Notes: generated from the letters alone by a model not told the origin. 64,000 nucleotides of DNA from Clostridium_AI sp964409685 (GCA_964409685.1 CAYPEJ010000015.1:31018-95017), one strand, 5' to 3'. Positions 26,803 to 36,834 are shown, numbered from the stretch's first letter. Made by a program: numbers and translations.

Positions 26803-27763
26803 ATCTTCCCATAGCCTCTAAAAAGAGACTCTGAATTCGACCATTCATATCTTCACCAAGTTTATACATATTGTCCATATCGACAGAGCCTCCTGCCATC
26901 CCGTGATGACCACCACCACTACCGATATTTTTTAATGCTTCAAATGTAATCTTGCCTGCATTAATCTCTTTTACTTCGCTTCGTACCGAAAACTTTAGCC
27001 CTTTATCTCGGCTTGCATAAACAACGGACACATCTACCACATTTAAAGATAAGATAAAATCAGAAATCATTGCTACAAGCGCATCAGGACAATCAAATGG
27101 AATATAAGAGAAACCTGTATGATTTACTATCTGAATGGATTCTATGGCAGCCCCATAAGCTTTCAAATCATTAAATTCCATTGTATTCGAAAACATGGAT
27201 GAAAACTTCTCTTTATCCGCCTGCTTATACAAATAGGCAAACATAGTTACATCAAAATCCGTCACTCCACGAGTGAAGTCTGCGGTATCCATCTTGATTC
27301 CATAACACAATGCCGCTGCCGTATTCGGATCCATTGGCACATTACATGTACTAAAGTATTCAGCTACTAAGCTTGCACACGCTCCCACAATTCGAACATC
27401 CTTGTACAGATAATCCGCTTCCACAAAAGTTGGATGATGGTCAATACATGCAACTTCTTGCCCAATGAAATCCATCACATTGGCATTGTTTTTTTGTGAA
27501 TCCACATTTATGATATAATCATCATCTCTCATGTGAGATAATTCCTCTTTTGAAAATATTTCAATCCCAAATGTCATAAGCATTCGCTTTGTACTGAGCT
27601 TATCAATACGTCCATAATAACAAAGCGTACTCTCTATGTCGAAATATTTTAGAAACTTTTGAAGACCAAACGCACTTGCCAACGCATCTGGATCTGGAAA
27701 ATTGTGTGTTTGAATAAATACTGTATGATTACGAAGTAATTCTATTAAATCTTCAGGTGTCAC
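26801..27763 (-). CDS. DHH/DHHA1 phosphoesterase, NrnA-like
   Basis: 320 residues. DHH domain with THNFPDPDALASAFGL and DHHP, and a C-terminal DHHA1 domain ending in a Gly/His loop NIGSGGGHHGMAGG. This is the layout of NrnA-type nanoRNases/pAp phosphatases, which degrade very short RNA and dinucleotides such as pGpG. Start set at GTG 27763 because GGAGG lies seven bases before it; ATG 27781 would place that site inside the coding region. Confidence 0.85.
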   Translation of the reverse strand: MTPEDLIELLRNHTVFIQTHNFPDPDALASAFGLQKFLKYFDIESTLCYYGRIDKLSTKRMLMTFGIEIFSKEELSHMRDDDYIINVDSQKNNANVMDFIGQEVACIDHHPTFVEADYLYKDVRIVGACASLVAEYFSTCNVPMDPNTAAALCYGIKMDTADFTRGVTDFDVTMFAYLYKQADKEKFSSMFSNTMEFNDLKAYGAAIESIQIVNHTGFSYIPFDCPDALVAMISDFILSLNVVDVSVVYASRDKGLKFSVRSEVKEINAGKITFEALKNIGSGGGHHGMAGGSVDMDNMYKLGEDMNGRIQSLFLEAMGR

Positions 27764-27840
27764 TAATTTTCCTCCTGTCAATCACTATTCAGTAATATTA
27801 GTATAGATCATATTCCAACTGCTGACAATGTGCTTTTTCC

Positions 27841-29139
27841 CTATACTTGTTGAATATCAATATATAAACTAAATACATCGTCTACGCATTCAATCTTTAG
27901 TGTCCCATTATTTCGTTTTACACTATTCTTAATATTCTGAAGACCATACCCATGATTTAATTTATCTGCCTTACTTGTTACGATAGAATTATCATTAATA
28001 TATACGTTTTTTGCCACGCTGTTACTAATGATAAAGGATAAATAACCTCTATGACATCGACCATAAATTAATATCTTTTTCTGTCCGCCTTGCTGGATTT
28101 TATCACATGCTTCAATTGCATTGTCTAAACTATTTGCAACCATTACACACAAATCCATAGCTGAAACATTAATCTCTCTTTCTAATGCCATATCAACCTT
28201 CATGTTAATCCCTTTTAGGGTAGCAATTTCTAGCTTTTCATTTACGATAGAATCTACGATGGAATTTCCTGTTTGTACAACTACACTCACGTTGTCCATC
28301 TTCGATTGGATACTATCTAAATATTTAATCACTTCTTCTGTTTCTCCCTTTTCGGTCAATCCACGTAACACAATTAAGTGATTTTTCATATCATGTTTGA
28401 TTGCTCTTGTTTCCCTCGTAATTTGTTCTAACTTCTGATAGTACTGATACTGACTTTTAATTCGGGCCTCTAGACCTTTATTAATTACCTTATAGTACTC
28501 TTTTGCCATAGAATTGTCTAGGCTTAATGCAAAACATATCAAATACAATCCCGCCACACACAAAAAAAATCCACTTACCGCTGCATTTATTATAAATGTT
28601 ATGTTTTGCTCATAAATAACATCTGCAATAAACAGGACGATATCTCCCTCAATCGCCAATATAATCATCCCAAGTTGCTGTTTTGCCGATGTAACCCTTT
28701 TCTTTATCATATCTTGGTCAAAAAAAGTTGTATTTGCCAAAAATCTGATTACGCAGCTAAATATAATTAAATTGATTAAATCTAATAATATAACTTGGCT
28801 TATCTCCGACGATACTAAAAAAGAAACCAGCTTCCCGAAAACGATTTTGCTTAACAGACTCAATGCACACCAAGTAGATTCTGCGATTGTATTCATGCTA
28901 ATTTTCTCAATTATGGTTCCGTCGAAAGCAAAGAAAGCACCTAAAGTAAATAGTAATATCATTCTATTTTCCCAATTTAAGGGTAATAGCAGTAATATAG
29001 GACAACAAATAATTCCTATAATAAAATACTTAATCACTCTCTTTACTGTTATTTTTGCAAAACGCATGAACTCGCTTAAAAACATAAATACAAAAACACA
29101 ATAAAATAACTTGGTCGCAACATGTTCAATCAGTACCAA
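27841..29139 (-). CDS. GHKL sensor histidine kinase
   Basis: 432 residues. About six membrane helices (~10-215), a coiled coil with the phospho-acceptor in RAIKHDMKNHLIVLRGL, N-box NSLDNAIEAC and G-box NHGYGLQNIKNSV. All catalytic motifs are intact. It starts at TTG 29139, behind AAAGGAG, and overlaps the end of the LytTR regulator gene by 14 bases, so the two are translationally coupled. No AgrD-like peptide gene was found near this pair. Confidence 0.9.
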   Translation of the reverse strand: MVLIEHVATKLFYCVFVFMFLSEFMRFAKITVKRVIKYFIIGIICCPILLLLPLNWENRMILLFTLGAFFAFDGTIIEKISMNTIAESTWCALSLLSKIVFGKLVSFLVSSEISQVILLDLINLIIFSCVIRFLANTTFFDQDMIKKRVTSAKQQLGMIILAIEGDIVLFIADVIYEQNITFIINAAVSGFFLCVAGLYLICFALSLDNSMAKEYYKVINKGLEARIKSQYQYYQKLEQITRETRAIKHDMKNHLIVLRGLTEKGETEEVIKYLDSIQSKMDNVSVVVQTGNSIVDSIVNEKLEIATLKGINMKVDMALEREINVSAMDLCVMVANSLDNAIEACDKIQQGGQKKILIYGRCHRGYLSFIISNSVAKNVYINDNSIVTSKADKLNHGYGLQNIKNSVKRNNGTLKIECVDDVFSLYIDIQQV

Positions 29140-29851
29140 GCTTATGCTCCTTTCTTAGAAAAGCTAAAAAACTTTCCTTGAACGCCTTTAATTTTAATCT
29201 GCTTACATATACTATGTCCCCATTCAACATGGTTACCGTTGTTTGGTCATGTTCCTGAACAAATGCAAGGTTAATCAAATATGACTTATGTACTCTAAAA
29301 AAATTGCGATCTGCTAACTGTTTGTCCACTTCATTTATCTTATTGTCAACAAGATACGTCTTCTGTGTTGTATGAACCTTTAGTTTTCGGTCTACAGTTT
29401 CACAATAAATAATGTTATCACATATCACCTGTAAAAACTTTTGCCCTTGGTTCAATACAATTAGTCTACGTTCCCTCTCTTCTCGACGTTTCATAATCAA
29501 ATCCATCGTTTTAAATAATTGTTCTTCTCTTACAGGCTTTAGCAAATATCGTAATGCACTCACCTCAAAAGCTCGATAAGCTTCCTCTTGATGGTTGGTT
29601 ACAAATATTACCTCTGCAAATATTCGATTTCTGCGTAATGTCTGGGCGACTTCTAACCCACTCATGCCGCTCATCTCTACGTCTAGACAAAACATACCGT
29701 ATTCCGAACAATCGGCTTTCAGTAATTCTTCTCCCGATGTAAAATATTCAATCTGAAAATCTTTTCCCCTCTGCCTTGCATATTCTTCTAGAACACTACC
29801 AGCTTGTTCTCTAAAGTATGATTCGTCGTCGCACACTGCTATTTTTAGCAT
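29126..29851 (-). CDS. LytTR-family response regulator
   Basis: 241 residues. Receiver domain at 1-120 (IAVCDDES, phospho-acceptor Asp in MFCLDVEMSGMSGLEV, KPVREEQLF), LytTR DNA-binding domain at ~135-235. Intact equivalent of the frameshifted regulator at 1779-2523. GGAGGGGG before ATG. First gene of the pair. Confidence 0.92.
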   Translation of the reverse strand: MLKIAVCDDESYFREQAGSVLEEYARQRGKDFQIEYFTSGEELLKADCSEYGMFCLDVEMSGMSGLEVAQTLRRNRIFAEVIFVTNHQEEAYRAFEVSALRYLLKPVREEQLFKTMDLIMKRREERERRLIVLNQGQKFLQVICDNIIYCETVDRKLKVHTTQKTYLVDNKINEVDKQLADRNFFRVHKSYLINLAFVQEHDQTTVTMLNGDIVYVSRLKLKAFKESFLAFLRKEHKLGTD

Positions 29852-30052
29852 ACGCCCCCTCCTTTCGACAAATAAACCCTCTTTCAGAAATCTTCAATTG
29901 AACATTTATCATAAAAAAAACAAAATAAATACTCATTCTCTAGTAATATTTTACAGACAAGCTGTCCTACTGTCAATTACTAAAACGATTTTTTTGGTTC
30001 CACCCAATTTTTTTAGTAAATAGTTCTAATGTTTTTTGTCAGTTCTGCATGC

Positions 30053-30087
30053 AAAAAGGACTATTTGTTTAACCAAATAGTCCTTTT
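30053..30087 (-). terminator. Terminator of the cellulase operon
   Basis: AAAAGGACTATTTG and CAAATAGTCCTTTT form a perfect 14-base stem, 68 bases after the GH9 stop on the minus strand, followed by TTTTTGC. The rest of 29852-30154 shows nothing else. Confidence 0.85.
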
Positions 30088-30154
30088 CATTTTTACTTTT
30101 ACTATCTATGTAGAAATCTCATAAACATATGCTACTTGATAGCTAATTTTTTTA

Positions 30155-32767
30155 TTATTGTGGCAATGTACCACTTACAACTGCTCCATCTACGATAACT
30201 ACTGCACCGTTTTTAGCTGAGTAATCATTTGTTGTAATAAAGTTAGACCAGTCATTCTTTGCTAAACGGATACCCATGCTTAAGTTTGCACCGCTCTTTA
30301 AGTTGTAGTTAGCATTTTTAAATGTAATTTCAAGATAAGAATCTGCTGTTGCTGTTGGGTTAGCCATTTTAACAACTTTAGCAGTTGTGCTGCTTGTTAA
30401 TGCTGCATACCAAGGATCTTCTGTTAAGCTTAAACCTACGTTATCAACGAATACTGTGTTTGCAACGCTACTATTATCATCTGTGAAGTAGTAACGAATT
30501 GCTAAATCATTTAAGTTTACAGAACCTTTTGAATTTGTTACTGTCCATTGTCCACCGATTGTATTAGAACCATTGCTTGTTACAGTAACCTGTACATTTG
30601 TATCGCCATCTGGAACCTCTGTTACGATTGGTTCTTCACTTGGTTCTTCGCTTACGATTGGATCTTCACTTGGTTCTTCACTTACGATTGGATCTTCGCT
30701 TGGTTCTTCACTTACGATTGGATCTTCACTTGGTTCTTCACTTACGATTGGATCTTCACTTGGTGTTGTACTTGGTTCTACACTTGGTTCTACACTTGGT
30801 TTTACAACTGCTTCACCATTTGGTTCGCTACCAAATACTAATGTTCCATTGTCATATAATGCGATACCTTCAGCACGTACTGTATTGTTATTAGATGTTC
30901 CTGCTAAACCTTGGAAGGATGGGCTTGCTGTGTAATCCCATGCAGCTTTAACGCCAATTCTGAATTGTAATTCACTTCTGTATTCGCTTTGTCCACCTGG
31001 ATAAATCTTAGCACCACTCATATCGATTTCTGTATAGTAGATACCATTTTCAGCATCCCAAGGAAGTAATTGAGATACAACTGCTCCAGATTGGTTGTAG
31101 TTTGTAGATACTGTAAAGTCAGCTGCGCTACCACCATTTGCAATAACATCACTGATATCAACAAAGTATCTGTAAGATAATTTATCTGTTACTCTTGCTG
31201 GCCAAGCTGTTGTATTGTATACAGTAGCTTTGATTTCTACGAATGTATTGTTGTTTGCTTCGTATTTAGAGTTAAGACCAGCTAATAAGTATAATTCTTC
31301 GCCAACTTCTTCTACTGCATTTAAGTTAGGGTCAACTGTTCCACCAAATTCTTTGTACATCTTAGCCATTAATCCTGTGAAACCTGCATTGTAGTCATCA
31401 GCAACTTCGTTTGTGATGTAGTTTGTTCTATCATCTGTATATGCATCAGATGCATCTGGTCCACCAACTAATGCACCTACTAATGTATGTCTGTTTTCTA
31501 CTGGGTCAGCGCCACAGTTATTTGTGTAAACACCAGAAGCGATTCTGTGGTGAGGAGATTTTGGATAGTTTTCACCATATCCACAAACATAGCTTCTTCC
31601 TGAACTACCTAAGCAGTAATCTGCTTGAGATTTTGCGAAGTCTTCATATATGTCAACTTTGGAGTCTGTACATAAATCTGATTCAGCCCAAATACAAGCT
31701 AAGAAAGCTGTTGTGGATGCATATCTTAATGATCCCCATGTATCTAACCAAGCTAATCCTTTTGGTGAATATTTCACACGTTCACCGTTTACACCTGTTG
31801 TCCAATAATCAAGATATTCTTCTGTTGATTCAACGAATTTGGAATCTCCTGTGATTTGAGCAAGTAATAAACGAGCTCCGTATGTTTTGTTATCCCAACC
31901 ATGAGTCCATTTGTAAGCCCATTTCGTTGTTCCTTGAACTACTTCCCAATCGTTTGAGTATTCGATTGCTTTGTCTAAGTAGTCTTGATTTCCTGTTTTC
32001 TTATATAACCAAGCACCTGCCCAAGACATTTCATCTGCAAATCCTGAGTAAGAGTTGTAATAAGCACCTGCGATATTGCTGTAGTAGCTATCACTTTGCA
32101 TTCTATCTGCTAAATCATATAATTCTTCTGCATGTTTTAAACATTCTGCCGCAAAGTCTGGGTCAGATTCAGCAAATACCATTGAAGCTGCTGCTAAAGA
32201 AGCTGCTGTCTCAGCACAAACACAAGAACCTGGTTGGCTTAATGTTACTTTGTAAGAAGGTCTTGTCATTTGCATAATTTCAGCTGCACCCCAGAATGCA
32301 TGGTCAGATGCATCACCAACTTGGAAATAATATTCATCTTTAGATGCATGACATCTGATGAAGTAATCATTTACACGTTTTAATTGTTGAAGCATGTATT
32401 TATCTTGACCTGTTTCTGCATATACTTCTGGATCTTCTAAATAAGACCAAGCTAACATTGTACCTGTAAAGGACATTGGTAAGTTAAGTTTTAAATGGTC
32501 ACCAGCGTCATACCAACCACCTGTAAGGTCTACATTGTTATCTGCACCATCTTCTAATGCAGAATCTCCACGCCAGTTTGTACGGATATCATCTTCTAAT
32601 TTACCTGATTCTTGTAATTCATAGAAAAGTAAAGACTTAGATAATGCATCACCATAATTATAATTGGAAGCTGCATCAACTGTAATTGCTTTTGGAGCTA
32701 CAGCCATAGATGTAGCTGTAATAGCTAATGCTAAAGTTGCACTAAGTGCTTTCTTGTATAATCTCAT
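30155..32767 (-). CDS. Secreted GH9 endoglucanase with CBM3 modules
   Basis: 870 residues. Signal peptide MRLYKKALSATLALAITA with a likely cut after AxA near residue 33. GH9 catalytic domain at ~35-475: WYDAGDHLKLNLP carries the base Asp, HHRIASG is the conserved His region, and NEVADDYNAGFTG has the proton-donor Glu. Next is a CBM3c-like module (~485-645), as in processive GH9 enzymes, then a repeated PSEDPIVSEE linker and a C-terminal CBM3-like module (~730-870). No dockerin, so it is a free enzyme, not cellulosomal. It is downstream of GH48 and would act with it on crystalline cellulose. The layout resembles the GH9/GH48 pair of C. phytofermentans. Confidence 0.92.
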   Translation of the reverse strand: MRLYKKALSATLALAITATSMAVAPKAITVDAASNYNYGDALSKSLLFYELQESGKLEDDIRTNWRGDSALEDGADNNVDLTGGWYDAGDHLKLNLPMSFTGTMLAWSYLEDPEVYAETGQDKYMLQQLKRVNDYFIRCHASKDEYYFQVGDASDHAFWGAAEIMQMTRPSYKVTLSQPGSCVCAETAASLAAASMVFAESDPDFAAECLKHAEELYDLADRMQSDSYYSNIAGAYYNSYSGFADEMSWAGAWLYKKTGNQDYLDKAIEYSNDWEVVQGTTKWAYKWTHGWDNKTYGARLLLAQITGDSKFVESTEEYLDYWTTGVNGERVKYSPKGLAWLDTWGSLRYASTTAFLACIWAESDLCTDSKVDIYEDFAKSQADYCLGSSGRSYVCGYGENYPKSPHHRIASGVYTNNCGADPVENRHTLVGALVGGPDASDAYTDDRTNYITNEVADDYNAGFTGLMAKMYKEFGGTVDPNLNAVEEVGEELYLLAGLNSKYEANNNTFVEIKATVYNTTAWPARVTDKLSYRYFVDISDVIANGGSAADFTVSTNYNQSGAVVSQLLPWDAENGIYYTEIDMSGAKIYPGGQSEYRSELQFRIGVKAAWDYTASPSFQGLAGTSNNNTVRAEGIALYDNGTLVFGSEPNGEAVVKPSVEPSVEPSTTPSEDPIVSEEPSEDPIVSEEPSEDPIVSEEPSEDPIVSEEPSEEPIVTEVPDGDTNVQVTVTSNGSNTIGGQWTVTNSKGSVNLNDLAIRYYFTDDNSSVANTVFVDNVGLSLTEDPWYAALTSSTTAKVVKMANPTATADSYLEITFKNANYNLKSGANLSMGIRLAKNDWSNFITTNDYSAKNGAVVIVDGAVVSGTLPQ
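30626..30775. repeat. 30-bp tandem repeat coding for the GH9 linker
   Basis: Five units of 30 bases starting at 30626, 30656, 30686, 30716 and 30746, differing by a few bases and decaying in the last. They encode the 10-residue unit EPSEDPIVSE. Copy number could change by slippage, giving linkers of different length. Confidence 0.85.
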
Positions 32768-32809
32768 AGTTTCCTCCCTATTTGATACTTTCTGATATTA
32801 AAGTTGATA

Positions 32810-32843
32810 TTAAAGTCTCGATGGAAAACCACCGAGACTTTAA
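32810..32843 (-). other. Intercistronic stem-loop, GH48-GH9
   Basis: TTAAAGTCTCG and CGAGACTTTAA form a perfect 11-base stem in the 108-base gap between the two cellulase genes. No U-run follows, so it may protect the upstream GH48 message or allow partial read-through into GH9. Confidence 0.6.
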
Positions 32844-32875
32844 TCTTCAAGTTACTTTATTTCAATTCCGCAAAA

Positions 32876-35470
32876 TTATGCAGGAATGTTTCCGCTTACA
32901 ACTGCTCCGTTAACAAGTACTACTGCACCGTTGCTGTTAGAGTAGTCATTTGTGAAGTCAATGTTAGACCAGTCAGCTTTGCATAGACGAGCACCAAGAG
33001 TAAGTGTTGCGCCATTTGCTAAGTTGTAGTTAGCACCGCTAAATGTAAATTCGATGTAAGAATCAGCTGTTGCTGTTGCATTTGACATCTTAACAACTTT
33101 TGCTGTTGTGTTACCATTGATATTTGCATACCATGGAGATTCTTTTAAGTTAACAGCAATATTGTCTAAGTAAACAACATCTGCAGCAGATCCTTCAGAT
33201 TTGAAGTAGTAACGTACTGTTACATCATTTACACTTAAGTTACCTTTTGTATTTGTAACTGTGATAGAACCACTAGCCATATTTGTTGTTACAGTTAAGT
33301 CATAATCACTTACAACTGGTGCAGCACTAGATACAGGTGTTTCTGATGTAACTGGTGTTTCTGATGTAACTGGTGTTTCTGGTGAAACTGGCGTTTCTGA
33401 TGTAGCTGGTGTTTCTGATGTAGGTGGTGTAGTTGGATCTACATCTTCAATGTCACCAAATAAGTTAGCTGCAACACCATAAGCTACTGCAACTTCTACT
33501 TGAGCCCAGAATCTGTGGTAGTTTGTTGTGAAGTCTGTACCATTCTTGTAAGCTTGTAATGCTCTTTCATAGTCAACATCATCTTTGTAGTTAGAACGGA
33601 TGTCGATGAATGTTACACCAGATTTGATTTGGTCGCCGTTAGGCATTGTTCCAGACCAGCTTGATGGTACGTATACTTCTTGACCGAAGAAACGTTTAAC
33701 GCCGTCCCAAACACCTTCAGAAGCAACACCCTTGTCATCTGTGTAGTTTTCATATAAGCAATCTAATAAGCCTGTAGCTGTGTTATAGTATTTTTCCCAA
33801 TCAGCAGCGCCTTCTTTTTGTTTAGCAGCTGCAACATATAATAATGCATTTGCTAAAGAACCAGCGATACCAACGTCTTCACCATAGGATTCAACTTCTA
33901 CATGTAATCCTTGGTTTTTGTTAGCCCATCCGGAGATAGTTTGTCCTTCATTCCATGTATCAGGTTGTCCTGACCAGATTAAGTTAGAAGGAATAGCGAA
34001 TGTTTTGTCACCAACTGTTACTTCTGATTCAGCCCAGTTAGCCCATTTGTATACTAAATCTTTTACTCTTTCATCGCCAGATTCGAAGTAGTATTCGCAC
34101 ATACGTTGCATAGACCATGCTTGCATACCGAACCATCTGTTACTTCCTGGATCGTGATATACTGGATGTTCTGTGTAAGCCATTCCATAGAATGTACTTG
34201 TTCCAGCTGGGTAAGTTTCATAAGCACCATTGTAGGAGTTTGTACATCCACCAGCGATAGCACCTTCAGAAGATTGTAACCATGTATATAATTCAATCTG
34301 TCTGTCTAAGGATTTATCCCAGTCACTTACAGCTGTTGCAGAACTTGCTTGGAAATCATCATCTTGAGAAAGTACATAAGCTGCAAATGGGTTTTGGTAT
34401 CCGAAATGGGAGTGTGAACAACCAATTCTCCAAGACCAGCTTTGAGTTGTAGAACCACCCCAAGCATAGTACCATGATAATAAGTAATGCTGTGAATCAC
34501 GACCTGTTGCTGGTGTCATGCCTTGAGCACCAATCTTCATGAAGTATTTATCGAACATGGAGTATCTTAGGTAATCACCCATCTTAGTAGCTTTGTCTGT
34601 TAAGCTGCTGATATCAACTCCGTCTTTTTCAGCCCAGTTTCTAGCAGACCACATAGCTTGGATTAAACGAGCATCTGCATCTGGAGCATTTGTGTATTTC
34701 CATTGTTGTGAGTAGCTGTTGTCGATTGTGAATAAGTCTAAGAAACCATTGGAACCACCGAATTTGAAAGCTTCCCAACATGGTTGAGGAATTGTTTCGA
34801 ATACGGATTCTTGGCATCCACGTTGATATGTATTGATGTAAGAAGGAGCTGTTGTACCGTCACCTCTTGTACCAAATCCATAGAAGTTGTCAACGTCTAC
34901 TAACCAGTGCATACCATAGATTAATGGTGTGTTATATGTATTCTTTAATTCGCTGTAAAGTGGATCTTGTCCAGCTTTTTTGTCGAACATTAATTTACTT
35001 GGATATTCATCTGGTGTACCAAATTCATAAGCTGGTGTAGCTGGGCTACTTGCATTGTAATCTGTTTGACCTGGTTGGTCTTTAGCTGTTGGAATGTAGT
35101 AGTTTTCTACAACGTCCCAAGCTTTTGCTAATTCGTTGTAATCACCTGTGAATTCTCCAGCCATAGCTTCTAACCAGATTAAGTAGGAAGCTGCTTCAGA
35201 TGTTGTTTCATGTCCTTGGTCAGGAGCTTCAACCATTAATGTTTCGATTGAGTGGTATGGGATACCATTTTTGTCAAAATAACCATTGTTACTATCTTTT
35301 ACTTTATTATATAAATCTAAAAATCTTTGTACGTATGTATTGCTTTGATCTTGTGTCTTATTAGATACTAAATTGTTTGATGCAGCTCCTACTGGTGCTA
35401 CCGCTGTACTAGCTACCATAACTGCGGAACTCATTACACATATTGCCCTTTTTAACTTATTATTAAACAT
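32876..35470 (-). CDS. Secreted GH48 exocellulase with CBM3-like module
   Basis: 864 residues. Signal peptide at the start (AICVMSSAVMVASTAVAP). GH48 domain ~40-670, with the catalytic acid Glu in EAPDQGHETTSEA and typical stretches such as YHDPGSNRWFGMQAWSMQR. A Thr/Pro/Glu linker built of TSETPV units leads to a C-terminal CBM3-like module (~730-864) closely similar to that of the GH9 enzyme. GH48 enzymes release cellobiose from chain ends and are the key cellulases of clostridia. No dockerin is present. First gene of the operon; AAGGAGGAG precedes the ATG. Confidence 0.95.
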   Translation of the reverse strand: MFNNKLKRAICVMSSAVMVASTAVAPVGAASNNLVSNKTQDQSNTYVQRFLDLYNKVKDSNNGYFDKNGIPYHSIETLMVEAPDQGHETTSEAASYLIWLEAMAGEFTGDYNELAKAWDVVENYYIPTAKDQPGQTDYNASSPATPAYEFGTPDEYPSKLMFDKKAGQDPLYSELKNTYNTPLIYGMHWLVDVDNFYGFGTRGDGTTAPSYINTYQRGCQESVFETIPQPCWEAFKFGGSNGFLDLFTIDNSYSQQWKYTNAPDADARLIQAMWSARNWAEKDGVDISSLTDKATKMGDYLRYSMFDKYFMKIGAQGMTPATGRDSQHYLLSWYYAWGGSTTQSWSWRIGCSHSHFGYQNPFAAYVLSQDDDFQASSATAVSDWDKSLDRQIELYTWLQSSEGAIAGGCTNSYNGAYETYPAGTSTFYGMAYTEHPVYHDPGSNRWFGMQAWSMQRMCEYYFESGDERVKDLVYKWANWAESEVTVGDKTFAIPSNLIWSGQPDTWNEGQTISGWANKNQGLHVEVESYGEDVGIAGSLANALLYVAAAKQKEGAADWEKYYNTATGLLDCLYENYTDDKGVASEGVWDGVKRFFGQEVYVPSSWSGTMPNGDQIKSGVTFIDIRSNYKDDVDYERALQAYKNGTDFTTNYHRFWAQVEVAVAYGVAANLFGDIEDVDPTTPPTSETPATSETPVSPETPVTSETPVTSETPVSSAAPVVSDYDLTVTTNMASGSITVTNTKGNLSVNDVTVRYYFKSEGSAADVVYLDNIAVNLKESPWYANINGNTTAKVVKMSNATATADSYIEFTFSGANYNLANGATLTLGARLCKADWSNIDFTNDYSNSNGAVVLVNGAVVSGNIPA

Positions 35471-35550
35471 GTGACTCCTCCTTAAAAAATTAAAGTTTTT
35501 AAATTAAAGTTTTTAGTAAGTAACTGTTTTTTGTTTGCCTTACACGTATC

Positions 35551-35578
35551 ATTATAGTTTTTTTAGACAACTTTTCAA
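35551..35578 (-). promoter_or_regulatory. Likely promoter of the GH48-GH9 operon
   Basis: Minus-strand TTGAAA (35578-35573) and TATAAT (35556-35551) with a 16-base spacer, about 80 bases before the GH48 start. The leader between contains repeated TTAAAGTTTTT units. The rest of 35579-35814 shows no gene. Confidence 0.5.
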
Positions 35579-35814
35579 TAATATCTGTCCGTAATGTAGT
35601 GTATTTTAACGTCAAATGTGAACATCCCGTGAAACTTTACATTTGAAATGCCTTTTTTTAAACATTTCACTGCTTTTTCCCCTCTTTAATTGTTTATATT
35701 GCACAATTTAATTGTATATATTTACTACCATTTTCACCATTTCACACATAGTTCAGTAAACAAATATCTTGGCTTATTCTTTTGAAAATGGATATTCTGA
35801 TAAAAATTCATACA

Positions 35815-35852
35815 AAAAAAGGTTGCTTTTCCATTCTAAAAGCAACCTTTTT
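35815..35852. terminator. Strong hairpin terminator
   Basis: AAAAAGGTTGCTTTT and AAAAGCAACCTTTTT form a 15-base stem with A- and T-rich flanks on both strands. It lies downstream of the hemerythrin gene (minus strand), insulating the cellulase promoter. Confidence 0.8.
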
Positions 35853-35967
35853 CCCAAATATAGAAATCTTCTCTTCGGAACAACAAAAGAATGATGGTCA
35901 TACTTTTTTACTATTCTTTTTATCCGTTTTATCAGCATAGTATCATATATTTTATCGTAAGTAAGTC

Positions 35968-36384
35968 TTACTTCATTTTTAGTTCGCGAGCAATGTCCAT
36001 ATCATCAGCAAGCATGTGAGAAAATACCCAGTCCATAATCTCATCTCGAATCTTCTTTAATTCTATATATGGATTAGCGGCTAATGCAGGACAATCAATA
36101 TTCATAACCATTTCTTTAAATTCATTATGCTTTTTAATATGTTCTTCTATCTTAGAGTAATTATTTTCTCTCATGATGCATTCTTCTTCGTAAAAGTGAT
36201 AAGCAACATATTCACGTAATTCGCAGATAATATCTAGTAATTCTTTTTCACTTACGTTGATGCACTTTGCTATAAGAAGCTGTTCAATATTACGTCCTAT
36301 ACGAAAAAACTCCTTATGCTGTGAATCAATATCGGAGATACAAGTTTCCATCTCCTTGCTCCAATCAAAATTAAAATCAAACAT
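35968..36384 (-). CDS. Bacteriohemerythrin
   Basis: 138-residue four-helix protein with the di-iron ligands in order: His23 (SQHKEFF), His63 and Glu67 (HFYEEE), His82 and His86 (HIKKH), His123 and Asp128 (HMLADD). Binds O2 reversibly; in anaerobes thought to serve in oxygen sensing or delivery. Stands alone between terminators. Nothing was seen in the 36385-36651 gap. Confidence 0.93.
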   Translation of the reverse strand: MFDFNFDWSKEMETCISDIDSQHKEFFRIGRNIEQLLIAKCINVSEKELLDIICELREYVAYHFYEEECIMRENNYSKIEEHIKKHNEFKEMVMNIDCPALAANPYIELKKIRDEIMDWVFSHMLADDMDIARELKMK

Positions 36385-36651
36385 AATTAACCCACACCTG
36401 CTTTTCTTTTCCTAAAATCATCCTAACAAAATCCCATATTATTGGGGTTAATAAGATATACAGCAACTTCTAGTTTATCTAACATTGCCTCCTATTTGTG
36501 TTCTCTTTTCATTCTTCAATCAAGGGATATTCATTACGACATCGTAAGAAATAAGACATGTTTTTAACGTAGAAATTCATTATACATAAAATTATATCGT
36601 TCTAATAACTACATGTCAATATCCGTCGATTTATTTTATTTATTTCTATTT

Positions 36652-36834
36652 TTACATTTGTTTACGTACAATCTTATATTCATTGTTCATCTGAAAATAA
36701 GGACATTCTTTATAGGTACGAGACATATATCTTGCCATCTCATCCTCATCTAAGCTTACCGTACATTCGGAAAATCCGATCTCTTCATCATATTCATAGT
36801 TTGAACAATAGTCACAGTTTGTTTTAGAACCCAT
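36652..36834 (-). CDS. Small Cys-containing DUF6472-like protein
   Basis: 60 residues. CDYCSNYEYDEE, then SECTVSLDEDEMARY, then CPYFQ give four Cys (CxxC plus two) as for a small zinc site, with the ending EYKIVRKQM. The pattern is familiar from short Lachnospiraceae proteins of unknown function. Lies just upstream of a terminator and the MATE gene. Confidence 0.65.
   Translation of the reverse strand: MGSKTNCDYCSNYEYDEEIGFSECTVSLDEDEMARYMSRTYKECPYFQMNNEYKIVRKQM

Noticed and set aside
27780..30155. A third AgrD-like peptide near the GHKL/LytTR pair
   Set aside because: Searched both sides of the pair by eye; no short gene with a Cys core and Lys tail was found.
30626..30775. CRISPR array
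   Set aside because: Units are contiguous with no spacers and encode a protein linker in frame.
30548..30935. Three long plus-strand open frames opposite the GH9 linker
   Set aside because: They are translations of the 30-bp tandem repeat on the wrong strand (WFFTYDWIF, LGSSLTIGSS and similar). The repeat length is a multiple of three, which keeps every frame open. The GH9 gene explains the region.
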